Assembly: GCA_016213625.1 (NCBI GenBank)
Contig: JACQZZ010000035.1
Span: 62,001 to 126,000, forward strand
Origin: Actinomycetota bacterium
GTDB lineage: Bacteria > Actinomycetota > Acidimicrobiia > Acidimicrobiales > Ilumatobacteraceae
Length of the DNA stretch: 64,000 nucleotides
Direction of reading: 5' to 3'
Every line of letters starts with the position of its first letter. The stretch's first letter is position 1. The notes below the pieces were generated by a model, which saw only the letters and a program-made list of their open reading frames with translations, searched no databases and was not told the origin of the DNA. The position numbers and the translations under genes were made by a program. Shown one piece after another: positions 1 to 7,973 of the stretch.

Positions 1-1
1 G

Positions 2-1120
2 GTCACCCGCACCATCGCGCTCACCCGCGGCCCGCAGCGCACCGTCAGCCCGGTGGCGCAGTACCCCGACGACATCCCCAAGGCCGCCAAGGTGGAGCTG
101 CTGCAGCGCATGGACCAGGCGGCCCGCGGCGCCGGTGGCTCCATCGTGCAGGTGAGCGCCGGGTACGGCGACAGCCACAAGCACATCCTGGTGGCCAACA
201 CCGATGGCGTGTTCATCACCGACGAGCAGGTGCGCACCCTGGTGCGCGTCAGCGTCGTGGCCGACGGCGACACCGGCATGCAGACCGGGTATCAGAGCGC
301 CGGCCACACCATCGGCTTCGAACTGTTCGGCCAGGTCGACGTGGAGGATCTGGCACGCGACGCTGCCCGTCAGGCGCTCACCAAGCTCAACGCGCGTCCC
401 GCCCCCAGCGGTGCGTTGCCGGTGGTCATCAAGCGCGGCAGTGGTGGCGTGCTGTTCCACGAGGCGTGTGGTCACGGCCTCGAGGCCGATCTGGTGGCCA
501 AGGGTGGCAGCGTCTACCGCGGCAAGCAGGGCGAACTCGTCGCCTCGCCGCTGGTCACGCTCGTCGACGACGGCACGATGACCGGCGAGTGGGGCGCCAT
601 CTCGTACGACGACGAGGGCCACGCCAGCCAGTACAACGTGCTCATCCAGGACGGCGTGCTCACCGACTACATGTGGGACTACCTCCGGGCCAAGAAGGAG
701 GGTCGTCCGCAGAGCGGCAACGGCCGCCGGCAGAGCTACCAGCACCTACCGATGGTGCGCATGACCAACACCTACGTGCTGAACGGCACCGAGGAACCCG
801 ACGACATCGTGCGGGCCACGGAGTACGGCGTGTACGTGGCCAAGCTCGGTGGCGGCAGCGTGAACACCGCCTCGGGCGACTTCGTGTTCGGCATGACCGA
901 GGCCTACCTCATCGAGGACGGACAGATCACCGAGCCGCTACGCGAGGGCAACCTCATCGGCAACGGACCGCAGGTGCTGCTCGACATCGACCTGTTGGGC
1001 AACGACTTCGCGATGGGCAACCCGGGCACGTGCGGCAAGGACGGTCAGGGCGTGCCGGTCGGCGACGGCCAACCCACGCTGCGGGTGAAGAGCCTCACCA
1101 TCGGCGGGACCGCGGCATGA
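2..1120 (+). CDS. tldD: TldD-family metalloprotease, 5' end outside window
   Basis: The frame is open from the window edge, so the N-terminal part lies upstream; about 370 residues are visible against roughly 480 in full TldD proteins. The metal motif HEACGHGLE (HExxxH) is present, followed by the conserved C-terminal stretches typical of TldD, including the Gly-rich GGGSVNTASGDF and GNPGTCGKDGQ segments. TldD pairs with TldE/PmbA to form a cytoplasmic heterodimeric zinc protease that clips unfolded peptides and some RiPP precursors. The partner gene follows with an ATGA overlap, so the two are translationally coupled. The substrate here is unknown. Family assignment is secure; function in this organism is inferred. 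Confidence 0.93.
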   Translation, partial: VTRTIALTRGPQRTVSPVAQYPDDIPKAAKVELLQRMDQAARGAGGSIVQVSAGYGDSHKHILVANTDGVFITDEQVRTLVRVSVVADGDTGMQTGYQSAGHTIGFELFGQVDVEDLARDAARQALTKLNARPAPSGALPVVIKRGSGGVLFHEACGHGLEADLVAKGGSVYRGKQGELVASPLVTLVDDGTMTGEWGAISYDDEGHASQYNVLIQDGVLTDYMWDYLRAKKEGRPQSGNGRRQSYQHLPMVRMTNTYVLNGTEEPDDIVRATEYGVYVAKLGGGSVNTASGDFVFGMTEAYLIEDGQITEPLREGNLIGNGPQVLLDIDLLGNDFAMGNPGTCGKDGQGVPVGDGQPTLRVKSLTIGGTAA

Positions 1121-2460
1121 GCGAGGAACTGCAGGAACTGGCCGACCGTGTGGTCGCGCAAGCGCACGCCGGCGAGCAGGTGGAGGCGTACGTGTCGCGC
1201 GATGTCGAGACCGACATCCGTGTGTACGGCGGCGAGGTCGAGCACTTCGTCAGCGCACAGAGCGAGGGCATCGGCATCCGCGTCATCAAGGACGGGCGCA
1301 CGGGCTTCGCCTATGCGGGCACGCTCGATCCCACCGCCATCGCCGAGGTGCTGGCCGAAGCGCGCGACAACGTCGCGTTCGGCACGCCCGACGAGTGGGC
1401 GGGCCTGGCCGAGCCCGACGGCGTCGAGATGGTGCCGCAGGAGCTGTGGAACGAAGCGCTCGCCGACTACGCCACCGATCGCAAGATCGCGCTGGCCAAG
1501 GAGCTCGAGCGGCTCACGCTCGCGGGCGATTCGCGAGTGCGAGTCGACGACGCCAACTACGCCGATGTCGCTGTCGAGAGCGCGGTGGCCTCCACCACCG
1601 GGTTGCGCCGAGCGGGTCGCGAGAACGGGTGCTACGTCAGCGTCAGCACCCTGGCCGACGACGGCGACGAGACGCAGACCGGGTTCGGCTTCAGCGTCGG
1701 CCGGTCGCCCGACGAGTTCGACCTGCACAAGGCCGCAACCGAGGCCGCCGATCGCGCCACTCGGCTGTTGGGCGCCACCAAGCCGTCCAGCAAGCGGGTC
1801 ACCGTGGTGTTCGACCCGTATGTCACGGCGATGCTGCTCGGCATCATCTCCAGCACGCTCAACGGCGAGGCCGTCGCCAAGGGTCGCAGCCTGTTCAAGG
1901 ACCGCGTGGGCGACACCGTGGCCAGCCCACTGTTCACACTGGTCGACGACCCCACCAACCCGCTGGCCTACACCGCCACCGATCTCGACGGCGAGGGCCT
2001 GGCTGCCCGGCGCAACAGCCTCATCACCGATGGCGTGTTGCAGGGTTTCGTGCACAACAGCTACAGCGCCCGCCGTGCCGGCACGAAGAGCACCGGCAAC
2101 GCGGTACGCGGCGGGTTCAAGGGCACGCCCGGTGTCGGGTGCCTGGCGCTGCAGTTGCAGCCCGGTACCCGCGATCAGGCGGCCATCGTTGCCGACGTCG
2201 ACGACGGTGTGCTCATCCAGACCGTGCAGGGGCTGCACAGTGGCGTGAACCCCATCAGTGGCGACTTCTCCGTCGGGGCCAGCGGCCTGGTCATCAACAA
2301 CGGCACGGTCGGCGCGCCCATCCGCGAGTTCACGCTCGCGTCCACCCTGCAGCGCATGCTGCTCGACGTGGTGGAGGTGGGCGGCGATGTCGACTGGCTG
2401 CCCATGCGCGCGGCCGGTGTCAGCCTGGTGATCCGCGACATCACACTGTCGGGCGCCTGA
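1117..2460 (+). CDS. tldE: TldE/PmbA-family protein, partner of TldD
   Basis: A 447-residue protein that starts on an ATG overlapping the tldD stop (ATGA). Its N-terminal half has the alternating beta-strand pattern of the family (ETDIRVYGGEVEHF) and its C-terminal half carries the conserved SGDFSVGASG element. Unlike TldD it lacks HExxxH, as expected for the non-catalytic subunit that completes the TldD cavity. The length is normal for the family. The 3' end overlaps the convergent gene on the other strand by 20 bases. The start is fixed by the overlap and by the absence of a better upstream start in this frame. Confidence 0.93.
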   Translation: MSEELQELADRVVAQAHAGEQVEAYVSRDVETDIRVYGGEVEHFVSAQSEGIGIRVIKDGRTGFAYAGTLDPTAIAEVLAEARDNVAFGTPDEWAGLAEPDGVEMVPQELWNEALADYATDRKIALAKELERLTLAGDSRVRVDDANYADVAVESAVASTTGLRRAGRENGCYVSVSTLADDGDETQTGFGFSVGRSPDEFDLHKAATEAADRATRLLGATKPSSKRVTVVFDPYVTAMLLGIISSTLNGEAVAKGRSLFKDRVGDTVASPLFTLVDDPTNPLAYTATDLDGEGLAARRNSLITDGVLQGFVHNSYSARRAGTKSTGNAVRGGFKGTPGVGCLALQLQPGTRDQAAIVADVDDGVLIQTVQGLHSGVNPISGDFSVGASGLVINNGTVGAPIREFTLASTLQRMLLDVVEVGGDVDWLPMRAAGVSLVIRDITLSGA

Positions 2461-3262
2461 GGGCTTCCTCCACCGATCGGCAGGTGATGCCGAGTGCGGC
2501 GGCCTTGCTGGTGTCGAGCACCACCCGCGCGGGACGATGCTGGCCACTCTCGGCCAGCGTGGTGGTGAGCAGCCGAGTCTCGTCGAGGCTCAGATGGCGA
2601 GCGAAGGCGGCAGCGAGTTCGGCGCGGCTCAACACCTGCGGCCCTGCGACGTGCAGCGGGCCGTCGACCTCGGGCATCTCGGCCAGACGGATCAAGGCGT
2701 CGGCCACGTCGGCCGCGTGCACGGGGCAGCGGTACTCGTCGGTGAAGTACGTCGTCGGTTGCCCGCCCGTGAGCGCCTCGGTCACTGCGTGCTGACCGGG
2801 CGACAGCTGGTCGGTGCCGTACAACAGCGAAGTGCGCACCATGACGGCATTCGGGTGCGCTCGATGGACCTCGAGCTCGGCCTCGGCCTTCCACTTGCCG
2901 TAGTCCATGGTGGCGTCGGGTACGTCGATCTCGGTGTACGGCGTGTCGCGTCCGGCGAACACGACGTCGGTGGACAGGTGGATGAGTCGCGCTCCTGCGG
3001 CCGCCGCTGCCGACGCCACATTGCGGCTGCCGTCGACGATGGCACGACGATCGTCGCGCCGGTAGGCGAGGTGGACCACCACGTCGGGCTCCCACGAGCG
3101 CATCTCGTGCCGCACACGCTCGAGGTTGCACACGTCGAGCGAGGAGTGCGGCGGCGCGAACACCTGCCACCCCTGCTCGCGGTGGGACATTAGGTGTCGG
3201 CCCAGGAAGCCGGAGGCCCCGGTGATCATCAGCGTGCCCTTGTTGCGCCGGAACAATCGCAT
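2441..3262 (-). CDS. NAD(P)-dependent sugar epimerase/reductase (RmlD-like, extended SDR)
   Basis: A 273-residue protein with a Rossmann nucleotide site near the N terminus (ITGASGFLGRHL, GxxGxxG type), the STDVVF strand and the catalytic YGKWK (YxxxK) motif, which place it in the extended short-chain dehydrogenases. The best match by eye is dTDP-4-dehydrorhamnose reductase (RmlD); sugar substrate and pathway cannot be read from the sequence, and no other rhamnose gene is adjacent. The start ATG has no Shine-Dalgarno sequence, but TAGGGT sits 7 bases upstream, suggesting a leaderless message. The 3' end overlaps tldE convergently. Confidence 0.82.
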   Translation of the reverse strand: MRLFRRNKGTLMITGASGFLGRHLMSHREQGWQVFAPPHSSLDVCNLERVRHEMRSWEPDVVVHLAYRRDDRRAIVDGSRNVASAAAAAGARLIHLSTDVVFAGRDTPYTEIDVPDATMDYGKWKAEAELEVHRAHPNAVMVRTSLLYGTDQLSPGQHAVTEALTGGQPTTYFTDEYRCPVHAADVADALIRLAEMPEVDGPLHVAGPQVLSRAELAAAFARHLSLDETRLLTTTLAESGQHRPARVVLDTSKAAALGITCRSVEEALRRPTV

Positions 3263-3269
3263 CCGGCGA

Positions 3270-3275
3270 ACCCTA
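3270..3275 (-). promoter_or_regulatory. -10-like TAGGGT, leaderless start of the SDR gene
   Basis: TAGGGT ends 7 bases before the ATG at 3262, fitting TANNNT spacing for transcription starting at or next to the start codon. No Shine-Dalgarno sequence lies between. Confidence 0.45.
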
Positions 3276-3368
3276 GGCGGACCGCGTGACGACCTGCTCG
3301 ACCCTGCGAGTCGTTCGCCCGGTCATGCACGCAGATCGGCAGATGTGTGCGGGTCAACGAGTTGGGGA

Positions 3369-3650
3369 TCAGGTGTCGGCGTCGTCGGTGCCGCCGTGGC
3401 CAAAGAAGTGGTGATGCTCCAGCTTCCACACAAGCGGCATCGCAATGGCCAGAGCGACCACAGCACCGATCCAGCCGAAGATGACTCCGACGATCCCCAC
3501 GATGGCGACCGTCAGGAGGAGTTGGCGGCGCGCTGCATCGGACTTGGCGTACGGGAGCACCTTCAATCCGGCGTCGGGATTCGACCGGATGTCGTCCATC
3601 GCTCGCTGGTTGCCACGATCGAGCCAGCCGATGAGGCGATGTCGCGCCAT
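3369..3650 (-). CDS. Small membrane protein of unknown function
   Basis: A 93-residue protein. A basic N-terminal half (GWLDRGNQRAMDDIRSNPD) precedes a hydrophobic stretch at about residues 40-75 (LLLTVAIVGIVGVIFGWIGAVV), long enough for one or two membrane segments, and a His/Asp-rich tail (EHHHFFGHGG). I chose the ATG at 3650 because GGAAGG stands 4 bases upstream; an in-frame ATG 39 bases further up lacks such a site. I do not recognise the family. The His-rich tail could bind metal, but that is speculation. No clear operon partner. Confidence 0.6.
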   Translation of the reverse strand: MARHRLIGWLDRGNQRAMDDIRSNPDAGLKVLPYAKSDAARRQLLLTVAIVGIVGVIFGWIGAVVALAIAMPLVWKLEHHHFFGHGGTDDADT

Positions 3651-3870
3651 CACGCCTTCCGCCCTGATCGCTTCACCATGGGCGCACATTGCCTCAACTC
3701 AGCTGGGATGTCCAGCGAGCAGATCGGCAGCTCTGCGCTCGATCTGGGTGCATCCACGCGACCCCGGGGTGGCATGGAAGCACCCAGAAGCTTGATCTGC
3801 TCGACCTGTCGCGGCCTGATCACGGCGGACACTGGTCGCCGCGTGACGAGTTCGGGCGGAAGGCTCGCGG

Positions 3871-3876
3871 TACGGT
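3871..3876 (+). promoter_or_regulatory. -10-like TACGGT, leaderless start of PHP gene
   Basis: TACGGT ends 8 bases before the GTG at 3885. The 235 bases between the divergent start at 3650 and this gene hold nothing else I recognise. Confidence 0.45.
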
Positions 3877-3884
3877 GGACGGTC

Positions 3885-4598
3885 GTGCCGGCACCCCATC
3901 CCGAGGCCATCGAGCGTCATCCGCATCTGGCCGAGCCGTTGCCGGCCGGGTGGGTGCGCGTCGATCTGCACAGCCACACGATGTGGAGCGGCGACAGCAC
4001 CACCACGCCCGACGAAGTGGCCGAGTCGGTGGTGGCCAGCGGTATCGACGTGCTGTGCATCACCGATCACAACGCCATTCGTGGTGCCGTCGAGTTGAGC
4101 GGCTCGCTGCCGTGCCGGGTGATCGTGGGCGAGGAGCTGCGCACGCATGCCGGCGAGATCATCGGGCTGTTCCTCAACGAGCGCATCCCGATGGGCACGC
4201 CGCCGGCCGAGGCGGCGAGGACGATCCGTGAGCAGGGTGGCGTGGTCTACGTGCCGCACCCGTTCGACCCGATGCGGCGCAACATGGCCGAGCCCGCGCT
4301 GTACGAACTGGCCCACGCCGGGCTGCTCGACGCGGTGGAGGTGTTCAACGCCAAGACCTCGTTGCGCAGCCTGAACGAGCGGGCCGCCCACTTCGCGCAG
4401 GAGTTCGACCTGGCGGCCGGAGCCGGCAGCGACGGGCACGTGCCGAACGCCCTGGGTGCCGCCTACGTCGAGATGCCCGACTTCGACGGCCCCGCCGACT
4501 TCCTGTCCAAACTGCGCCAGGGTCGCATCGTGGGCCACCACTGGGACGAGCACCGGCCCTGGTCGCCGCGCATCCTCCCCAGCGTGTCCACCGAGTAG
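3885..4598 (+). CDS. PHP-domain metal-dependent phosphoesterase
   Basis: A 237-residue protein carrying the ordered motifs of the PHP (polymerase and histidinol phosphatase) superfamily: DLHSHTMWSGDS near residue 26, ITDHN near 50, GEELRTH near 80, HPFDP near 123 and GSDGH near 180. These His/Asp/Glu residues bind two or three metal ions in PHP phosphoesterases; known relatives hydrolyse nucleoside 3',5'-bisphosphates or short oligonucleotides. The substrate cannot be told here. The frame stays open far upstream, but that extension lacks family similarity, and the GTG at 3885 directly follows a TANNNT promoter. uppP follows after 11 bases, so the two could be co-transcribed. Confidence 0.85.
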   Translation: MPAPHPEAIERHPHLAEPLPAGWVRVDLHSHTMWSGDSTTTPDEVAESVVASGIDVLCITDHNAIRGAVELSGSLPCRVIVGEELRTHAGEIIGLFLNERIPMGTPPAEAARTIREQGGVVYVPHPFDPMRRNMAEPALYELAHAGLLDAVEVFNAKTSLRSLNERAAHFAQEFDLAAGAGSDGHVPNALGAAYVEMPDFDGPADFLSKLRQGRIVGHHWDEHRPWSPRILPSVSTE

Positions 4599-4609
4599 AA
4601 CTGCATCCC

Positions 4610-5446
4610 GTGCCCATCATCCACGCCATCGTGCTCGGTCTCGTCCAGGGACTCGCCGAGTTCCTGCCCATCTCGTCGAGCGGACACCTGCTCATCGTGC
4701 CGTGGCTGTTCGGGTGGAACGACTTCGTCGACCCGTCCATCGAGAAGGCGTTCGACGTGGCGCTGCACCTCGGCACGCTCGTGGCCGTGTGCGCCTACTT
4801 CCGCAAGGACCTCGTGGTCTACGTGCGCGAGGGCCTTCGGCTGGTGGTGAAACGCGAGAAGCCGGTGAACCCCGAGGGTCGCCTCGCATGGCTGCTGGTG
4901 CTGTCGTCCATCCCCGCCGCGATGGTCGGCGCGGTGGCCGAGAAGACCATCGACGAGAAGTTGGGCACGCCGTTGCTCATCGCCGCCTCCCTCGTGGTGT
5001 TCGGCTTGCTGCTGCTCTGGGCCGACCGGCGCAAGGGCGATCGCGTGCTCGACGAGTACACGATGGCCGACTCGCTGAAGGTGGGCGCAGCGCAGGTGCT
5101 GGCCCTGAACCCGGGCACGTCGCGCAGCGGCATCACCATCACCGCTGCTCGCTACTTGGGCTTCAATCGCGACTCGGCAGCGAGGGCCAGCTTCCTGATG
5201 GCCATCCCGGTGACGGCCGGCGCGGTGGCGTTCAAGCTGTTCAAGCTGTTCAAGGACGGCATCCCCGAGGGCCTGGCCATCCCGATGGCGGTGGGCATCA
5301 TCACGTCGGGCATCTCCGGCTGGTTCGCCGTGTGGGGCACCCTGAAGCTGGTGCGCACCCGCACGTTCACGCCGTTCGTCATCTACCGGTTCGTGCTGGC
5401 GGGCCTCATCGTGGTGCTGGTGATCACGGGCTTCCGATCCGCCTAG
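4610..5446 (+). CDS. uppP: Undecaprenyl-diphosphate phosphatase (UppP/BacA)
   Basis: A 278-residue integral membrane enzyme that dephosphorylates undecaprenyl diphosphate so the lipid carrier can be reused in cell-wall synthesis. Both diagnostic motifs are present: the Glu-rich N-terminal motif with E17 and PISSSGH (20-26), and the LNPGTSRSG motif at about residues 166-174. About eight hydrophobic segments fit the family, and the length is typical. It starts on GTG 11 bases after the PHP gene. Its TAG stop forms the first three bases of the promoter-like hexamer of the next gene. Confidence 0.95.
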   Translation: MPIIHAIVLGLVQGLAEFLPISSSGHLLIVPWLFGWNDFVDPSIEKAFDVALHLGTLVAVCAYFRKDLVVYVREGLRLVVKREKPVNPEGRLAWLLVLSSIPAAMVGAVAEKTIDEKLGTPLLIAASLVVFGLLLLWADRRKGDRVLDEYTMADSLKVGAAQVLALNPGTSRSGITITAARYLGFNRDSAARASFLMAIPVTAGAVAFKLFKLFKDGIPEGLAIPMAVGIITSGISGWFAVWGTLKLVRTRTFTPFVIYRFVLAGLIVVLVITGFRSA

Positions 5447-5449
5447 CCT
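5444..5449 (+). promoter_or_regulatory. -10-like TAGCCT overlapping the uppP stop codon
   Basis: TAGCCT begins with the TAG stop of uppP and ends 6 bases before the GTG of the pirin gene, suggesting a leaderless start for the latter. Confidence 0.45.
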
Positions 5450-5455
5450 GACGGG

Positions 5456-6502
5456 GTGAGCTCCCTCGTCGTCCAGACCGTGCCCCTGGGTTTCCAGTGG
5501 GCCACCGCCGATCCGTTCCTGTTCTGCGTGCACCATCTCGACCACTACCCGGCGGGGAACGCCGAGTTCGGGCCGCAGGCGTCGCTGGCCGGTCGCAACA
5601 TCGGCAGCGATTTCGAGCCGAAGGACGGCTGGCGGATGTACCACGGCAGCACCGTGCCCGGCTTCCCCGAGCACCCGCACCGCGGGTTCGAGACCATCAC
5701 CTTCGCCCGGAAGGGATTCATCGACCACAGCGACTCCATGGGTGCCGCCGCTCGTTTCGGCCGCGGCGACGTGCAGTGGATGACCGCGGGCGCCGGCGTG
5801 GTGCACAGCGAGATGTTCCCCCTGCTGTCGGCCACCGACGACAACACGGTCGAGCTGTTCCAGATCTGGATGAACCTGCCGGCGGCCGACAAGATGGTCG
5901 AGCCGTACTTCACCATGCTGTGGGCCGAGTCCATCCCGTCGCACCGCCACGTCGACGCAGCGGGTGCGGGCACCACCGTCACCGTCATCGCCGGCACCTT
6001 CGAGGGCCTCGTGCCGCCCACGCCGCCGCCGGCCTCGTGGGCCTCGCGTGCCGAGGCCGATGTGGCCATCTGGCACCTGGTGATGGAGCCGGGCGCCGAC
6101 ATCTCGCTGCCGCCGGCCGCGAGCGACGACACGGTGCGGGTGCTGTACGTGTTCGAAGGCTCAGTGGCCGTCGACGGCCAGCATGCCGACACCGACACCG
6201 GCGTGGTGGTGGAATCAGCGGTGGCGGCGCCCCTGGTGGCCGGGCCGAGCGGTGCGGAGATCCTGATGCTGCAGGCGCGCCCCATCGGTGAGCCGGTGGC
6301 GCAGTACGGACCGTTCGTGATGAACACCCAGCAGGAGATCGAGCAGGCGTTCGCCGACTATCGGGCCACGGGGTTCGGTGGGTGGCCGTGGGAGCGTCCC
6401 GATCCGGTGCACGGCGGCGACGCGGTGCGCTTCGCCCGGCACGCCGACGGCCGGCGCGAGGTGCCTCAGGCCGACGGCGCGGGCGTGGCGAAGTCGTCGT
6501 AG
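5456..6502 (+). CDS. Pirin-family bicupin protein
   Basis: A 348-residue protein with the pirin N-terminal cupin signature: HPHRGFET supplies metal-binding His residues near residue 64, and the paired AGAGVVHSE motif follows near 105. Pirins bind Fe(II) and act as quercetin-type dioxygenases or redox-responsive regulators; which applies here is unknown. The C-terminal cupin (about 190-290) is more divergent, and the protein is longer than usual because of an extension rich in Gly, Trp and Arg. Start GTG is supported by TAGCCT 6 bases upstream. The 3' end overlaps the convergent AhpD-like gene by 37 bases. Confidence 0.85.
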   Translation: MSSLVVQTVPLGFQWATADPFLFCVHHLDHYPAGNAEFGPQASLAGRNIGSDFEPKDGWRMYHGSTVPGFPEHPHRGFETITFARKGFIDHSDSMGAAARFGRGDVQWMTAGAGVVHSEMFPLLSATDDNTVELFQIWMNLPAADKMVEPYFTMLWAESIPSHRHVDAAGAGTTVTVIAGTFEGLVPPTPPPASWASRAEADVAIWHLVMEPGADISLPPAASDDTVRVLYVFEGSVAVDGQHADTDTGVVVESAVAAPLVAGPSGAEILMLQARPIGEPVAQYGPFVMNTQQEIEQAFADYRATGFGGWPWERPDPVHGGDAVRFARHADGRREVPQADGAGVAKSS

Positions 6503-6834
6503 GCGGCGAGGGCCCGCGGGCCGTACACGGTGGCGGGGCCACCGTTCATGAGGATGGCGACACCGATGGTCTCGGCCACCTCGGCGCGGGTGGCGCCCTT
6601 CTTGAACGCACCTCGTGCGTGTGAGGCGATGCAGCCGTCGCAGCGCTGGCTGACGGCGATGGCCAGCGCGATGAGCTCCTTCGTCTTGCCGTCCACGGCA
6701 CCCGGCGCCATGGCCGCGTCGTGGAGTTCGGCGAAGCCCTTCATCACGTCGGGGATGGCCTGGCGCATCTCGCGGGCGAGCGGTGCCAGCTCTCGCTGCA
6801 CGTCGAGGCCCCATTGGTGTGCGTGATCACTCAT
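6466..6834 (-). CDS. AhpD-like / carboxymuconolactone decarboxylase family protein
   Basis: A 122-residue protein with the AhpD-like CMD fold and the redox motif CDGCIASH (CxxCxxxH), the pattern of the peroxidatic cysteine pair and proton-relay histidine in small AhpD-type peroxidases. It probably reduces peroxides or handles reactive sulfur or oxygen species. The start ATG lies inside an interrupted palindrome (ATACCC ... GGGTAT) resembling operators of the CsoR/CstR repressor family. It is divergent from a PLP enzyme of sulfur amino-acid metabolism, in keeping with a sulfur or redox role. The 3' end overlaps the pirin gene. Confidence 0.85.
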   Translation of the reverse strand: MSDHAHQWGLDVQRELAPLAREMRQAIPDVMKGFAELHDAAMAPGAVDGKTKELIALAIAVSQRCDGCIASHARGAFKKGATRAEVAETIGVAILMNGGPATVYGPRALAAYDDFATPAPSA

Positions 6835-6848
6835 ACCCCCAAGGGTAT
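6832..6848 (-). promoter_or_regulatory. CsoR/CstR-type operator-like palindrome over the AhpD-like start
   Basis: On the minus strand the sequence reads ATACCC, then TTGG, then GGGTATG, the C-tract/G-tract arrangement known for CsoR-family (CsoR, CstR, FrmR) operators. It covers the ATG at 6834 and contains TACCCT, a TANNNT hexamer 7 bases before the ATG. It may therefore be both -10 element and operator; the promoter reading alone is the simpler alternative. Confidence 0.4.
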
Positions 6849-6850
6849 CC

Positions 6851-6878
6851 TGGTCCTGGCGGGAAGCGCCAGGGACCA
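6851..6878 (+). other. Hairpin in the leader of the PLP-enzyme gene
   Basis: TGGTCCTGGCG (6851-6861) can pair with CGCCAGGGACCA (6867-6878) with one bulged base and a GGAAG loop. It has no T-tract, so it is not a normal terminator. It lies 22 bases before the ATG at 6900 and could affect transcript stability or initiation; function unknown. Confidence 0.35.
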
Positions 6879-6899
6879 TGGACCCGATAGAACCGTGGA

Positions 6900-7973
6900 A
6901 TGCATCCCGCAACCGTCGCAGTGTCCACCGGTCGTCCCGAAGGGGTCGGCCAGCCGCTGAACCACCCCATCGTGCTCGCCAGCAACTTCCGTGGCGAGGC
7001 GGGCGACTACTCCCGCACACACGGCACGCCCACGTGGCATGCGCTCGAGGCCGCCGTGGGCGCGCTGGAGGGCGGCGACGCACTGGCCTTCTCGTCGGGC
7101 ATGGCCGCCGCGGCCGGCGCGCTGTTCGCCCTGGCACCACGGGTGCTCGTGCTGCCGACCAACTCGTACCTCGGCGTGCGTTCATTGGTGGCCGACCTGG
7201 TGGAGCAGGGCCGTCTGGAGGTGAGGTTCGTCGACATCGCCGACACCTCCGCGGTGGTGGCCGCCACGCAGGGCGCAGACCAGCAACCGGCCGACACGGT
7301 GTGGGTGGAGACGCCCACCAATCCCACCCTCGACGTCGCCGACGTGCCCGCCATCTGCGCAGCCGCGGCGGCAGCCGGCGCCAAGGTCGTGGTGGACAAC
7401 ACGTTCGCCACCCCGGTGTGTGCGCAGCCGTTGGGCGACGGCGCCACCATCGTGGTGCACAGCGGCACCAAGTTCATCGGTGGCCACAGCGATCTGCTGA
7501 TGGGGCTCGCCATCACGGCCGATCGGGCGGTGTACGACCGGCTGCACCACACGCGGCTGGTGAACGGCAGCACCCCCGGCGCGCTGGAAGCATTCCTCGC
7601 CCTCCGCGGTCTGCGCACCCTGCCGCTGCGGATGGAGCGGGCACAGCAGAACGCGGTGGAACTCGTCGACCGGCTGCGTGCTCACCCGGCGGTGCACGCG
7701 GTGCGCTATCCGGGCTTCGGCGCGATGGTGTCGTTCGAGCTCGTCGGCGGTGCCGAGGCCGCCGACGCCGCATGTCGTGCCGTGCAGTTGGTGGTCCCGG
7801 CCACCAGCCTCGGCGGGGTGGAGACCACGATGGAACGCCGTCAGAAGTACGCCGGCGACGCGCACGTGCCGCCCGGGCTCATCCGCATGAGCGTGGGCAT
7901 CGAGCACGTCGACGATGTGTGGGCCGACCTGGCCCAGGCGTTGGACTACTCGCCCAGTCCCAGCGCGTCGTAG
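6900..7973 (+). CDS. PLP-dependent Cys/Met-metabolism enzyme (cystathionine gamma-synthase/lyase family)
   Basis: A 357-residue fold-type I PLP enzyme. The PLP lysine lies in HSGTKFIGGH near residue 190, preceded by WVETPTNPTLDVADV and VVDNTFATP, hallmarks of the trans-sulfuration family (cystathionine gamma-synthase, gamma- and beta-lyases, methionine gamma-lyase). It is slightly shorter than typical members. Sequence alone does not settle which reaction it performs. Its start region faces the AhpD-like gene across a CsoR/CstR-like palindrome. The 3' end overlaps the convergent acyl-CoA synthetase by 28 bases. Confidence 0.85.
   Translation: MHPATVAVSTGRPEGVGQPLNHPIVLASNFRGEAGDYSRTHGTPTWHALEAAVGALEGGDALAFSSGMAAAAGALFALAPRVLVLPTNSYLGVRSLVADLVEQGRLEVRFVDIADTSAVVAATQGADQQPADTVWVETPTNPTLDVADVPAICAAAAAAGAKVVVDNTFATPVCAQPLGDGATIVVHSGTKFIGGHSDLLMGLAITADRAVYDRLHHTRLVNGSTPGALEAFLALRGLRTLPLRMERAQQNAVELVDRLRAHPAVHAVRYPGFGAMVSFELVGGAEAADAACRAVQLVVPATSLGGVETTMERRQKYAGDAHVPPGLIRMSVGIEHVDDVWADLAQALDYSPSPSAS

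Noticed and set aside
1045-2547. 500-residue minus-strand frame opposite tldE
   Set aside because: Shadow frame with His/Gly/Ala-rich composition and no motif.
3690-3840. Possible tRNA-like or structured RNA before the PHP gene
   Set aside because: Several short inverted repeats occur, but no cloverleaf with a recognisable T-loop could be drawn.
3126-3884. Upstream extension of the PHP-domain frame
   Set aside because: The extra 253 residues lack PHP similarity, overlap a better-supported minus-strand gene, and the GTG at 3885 has its own promoter-like element.
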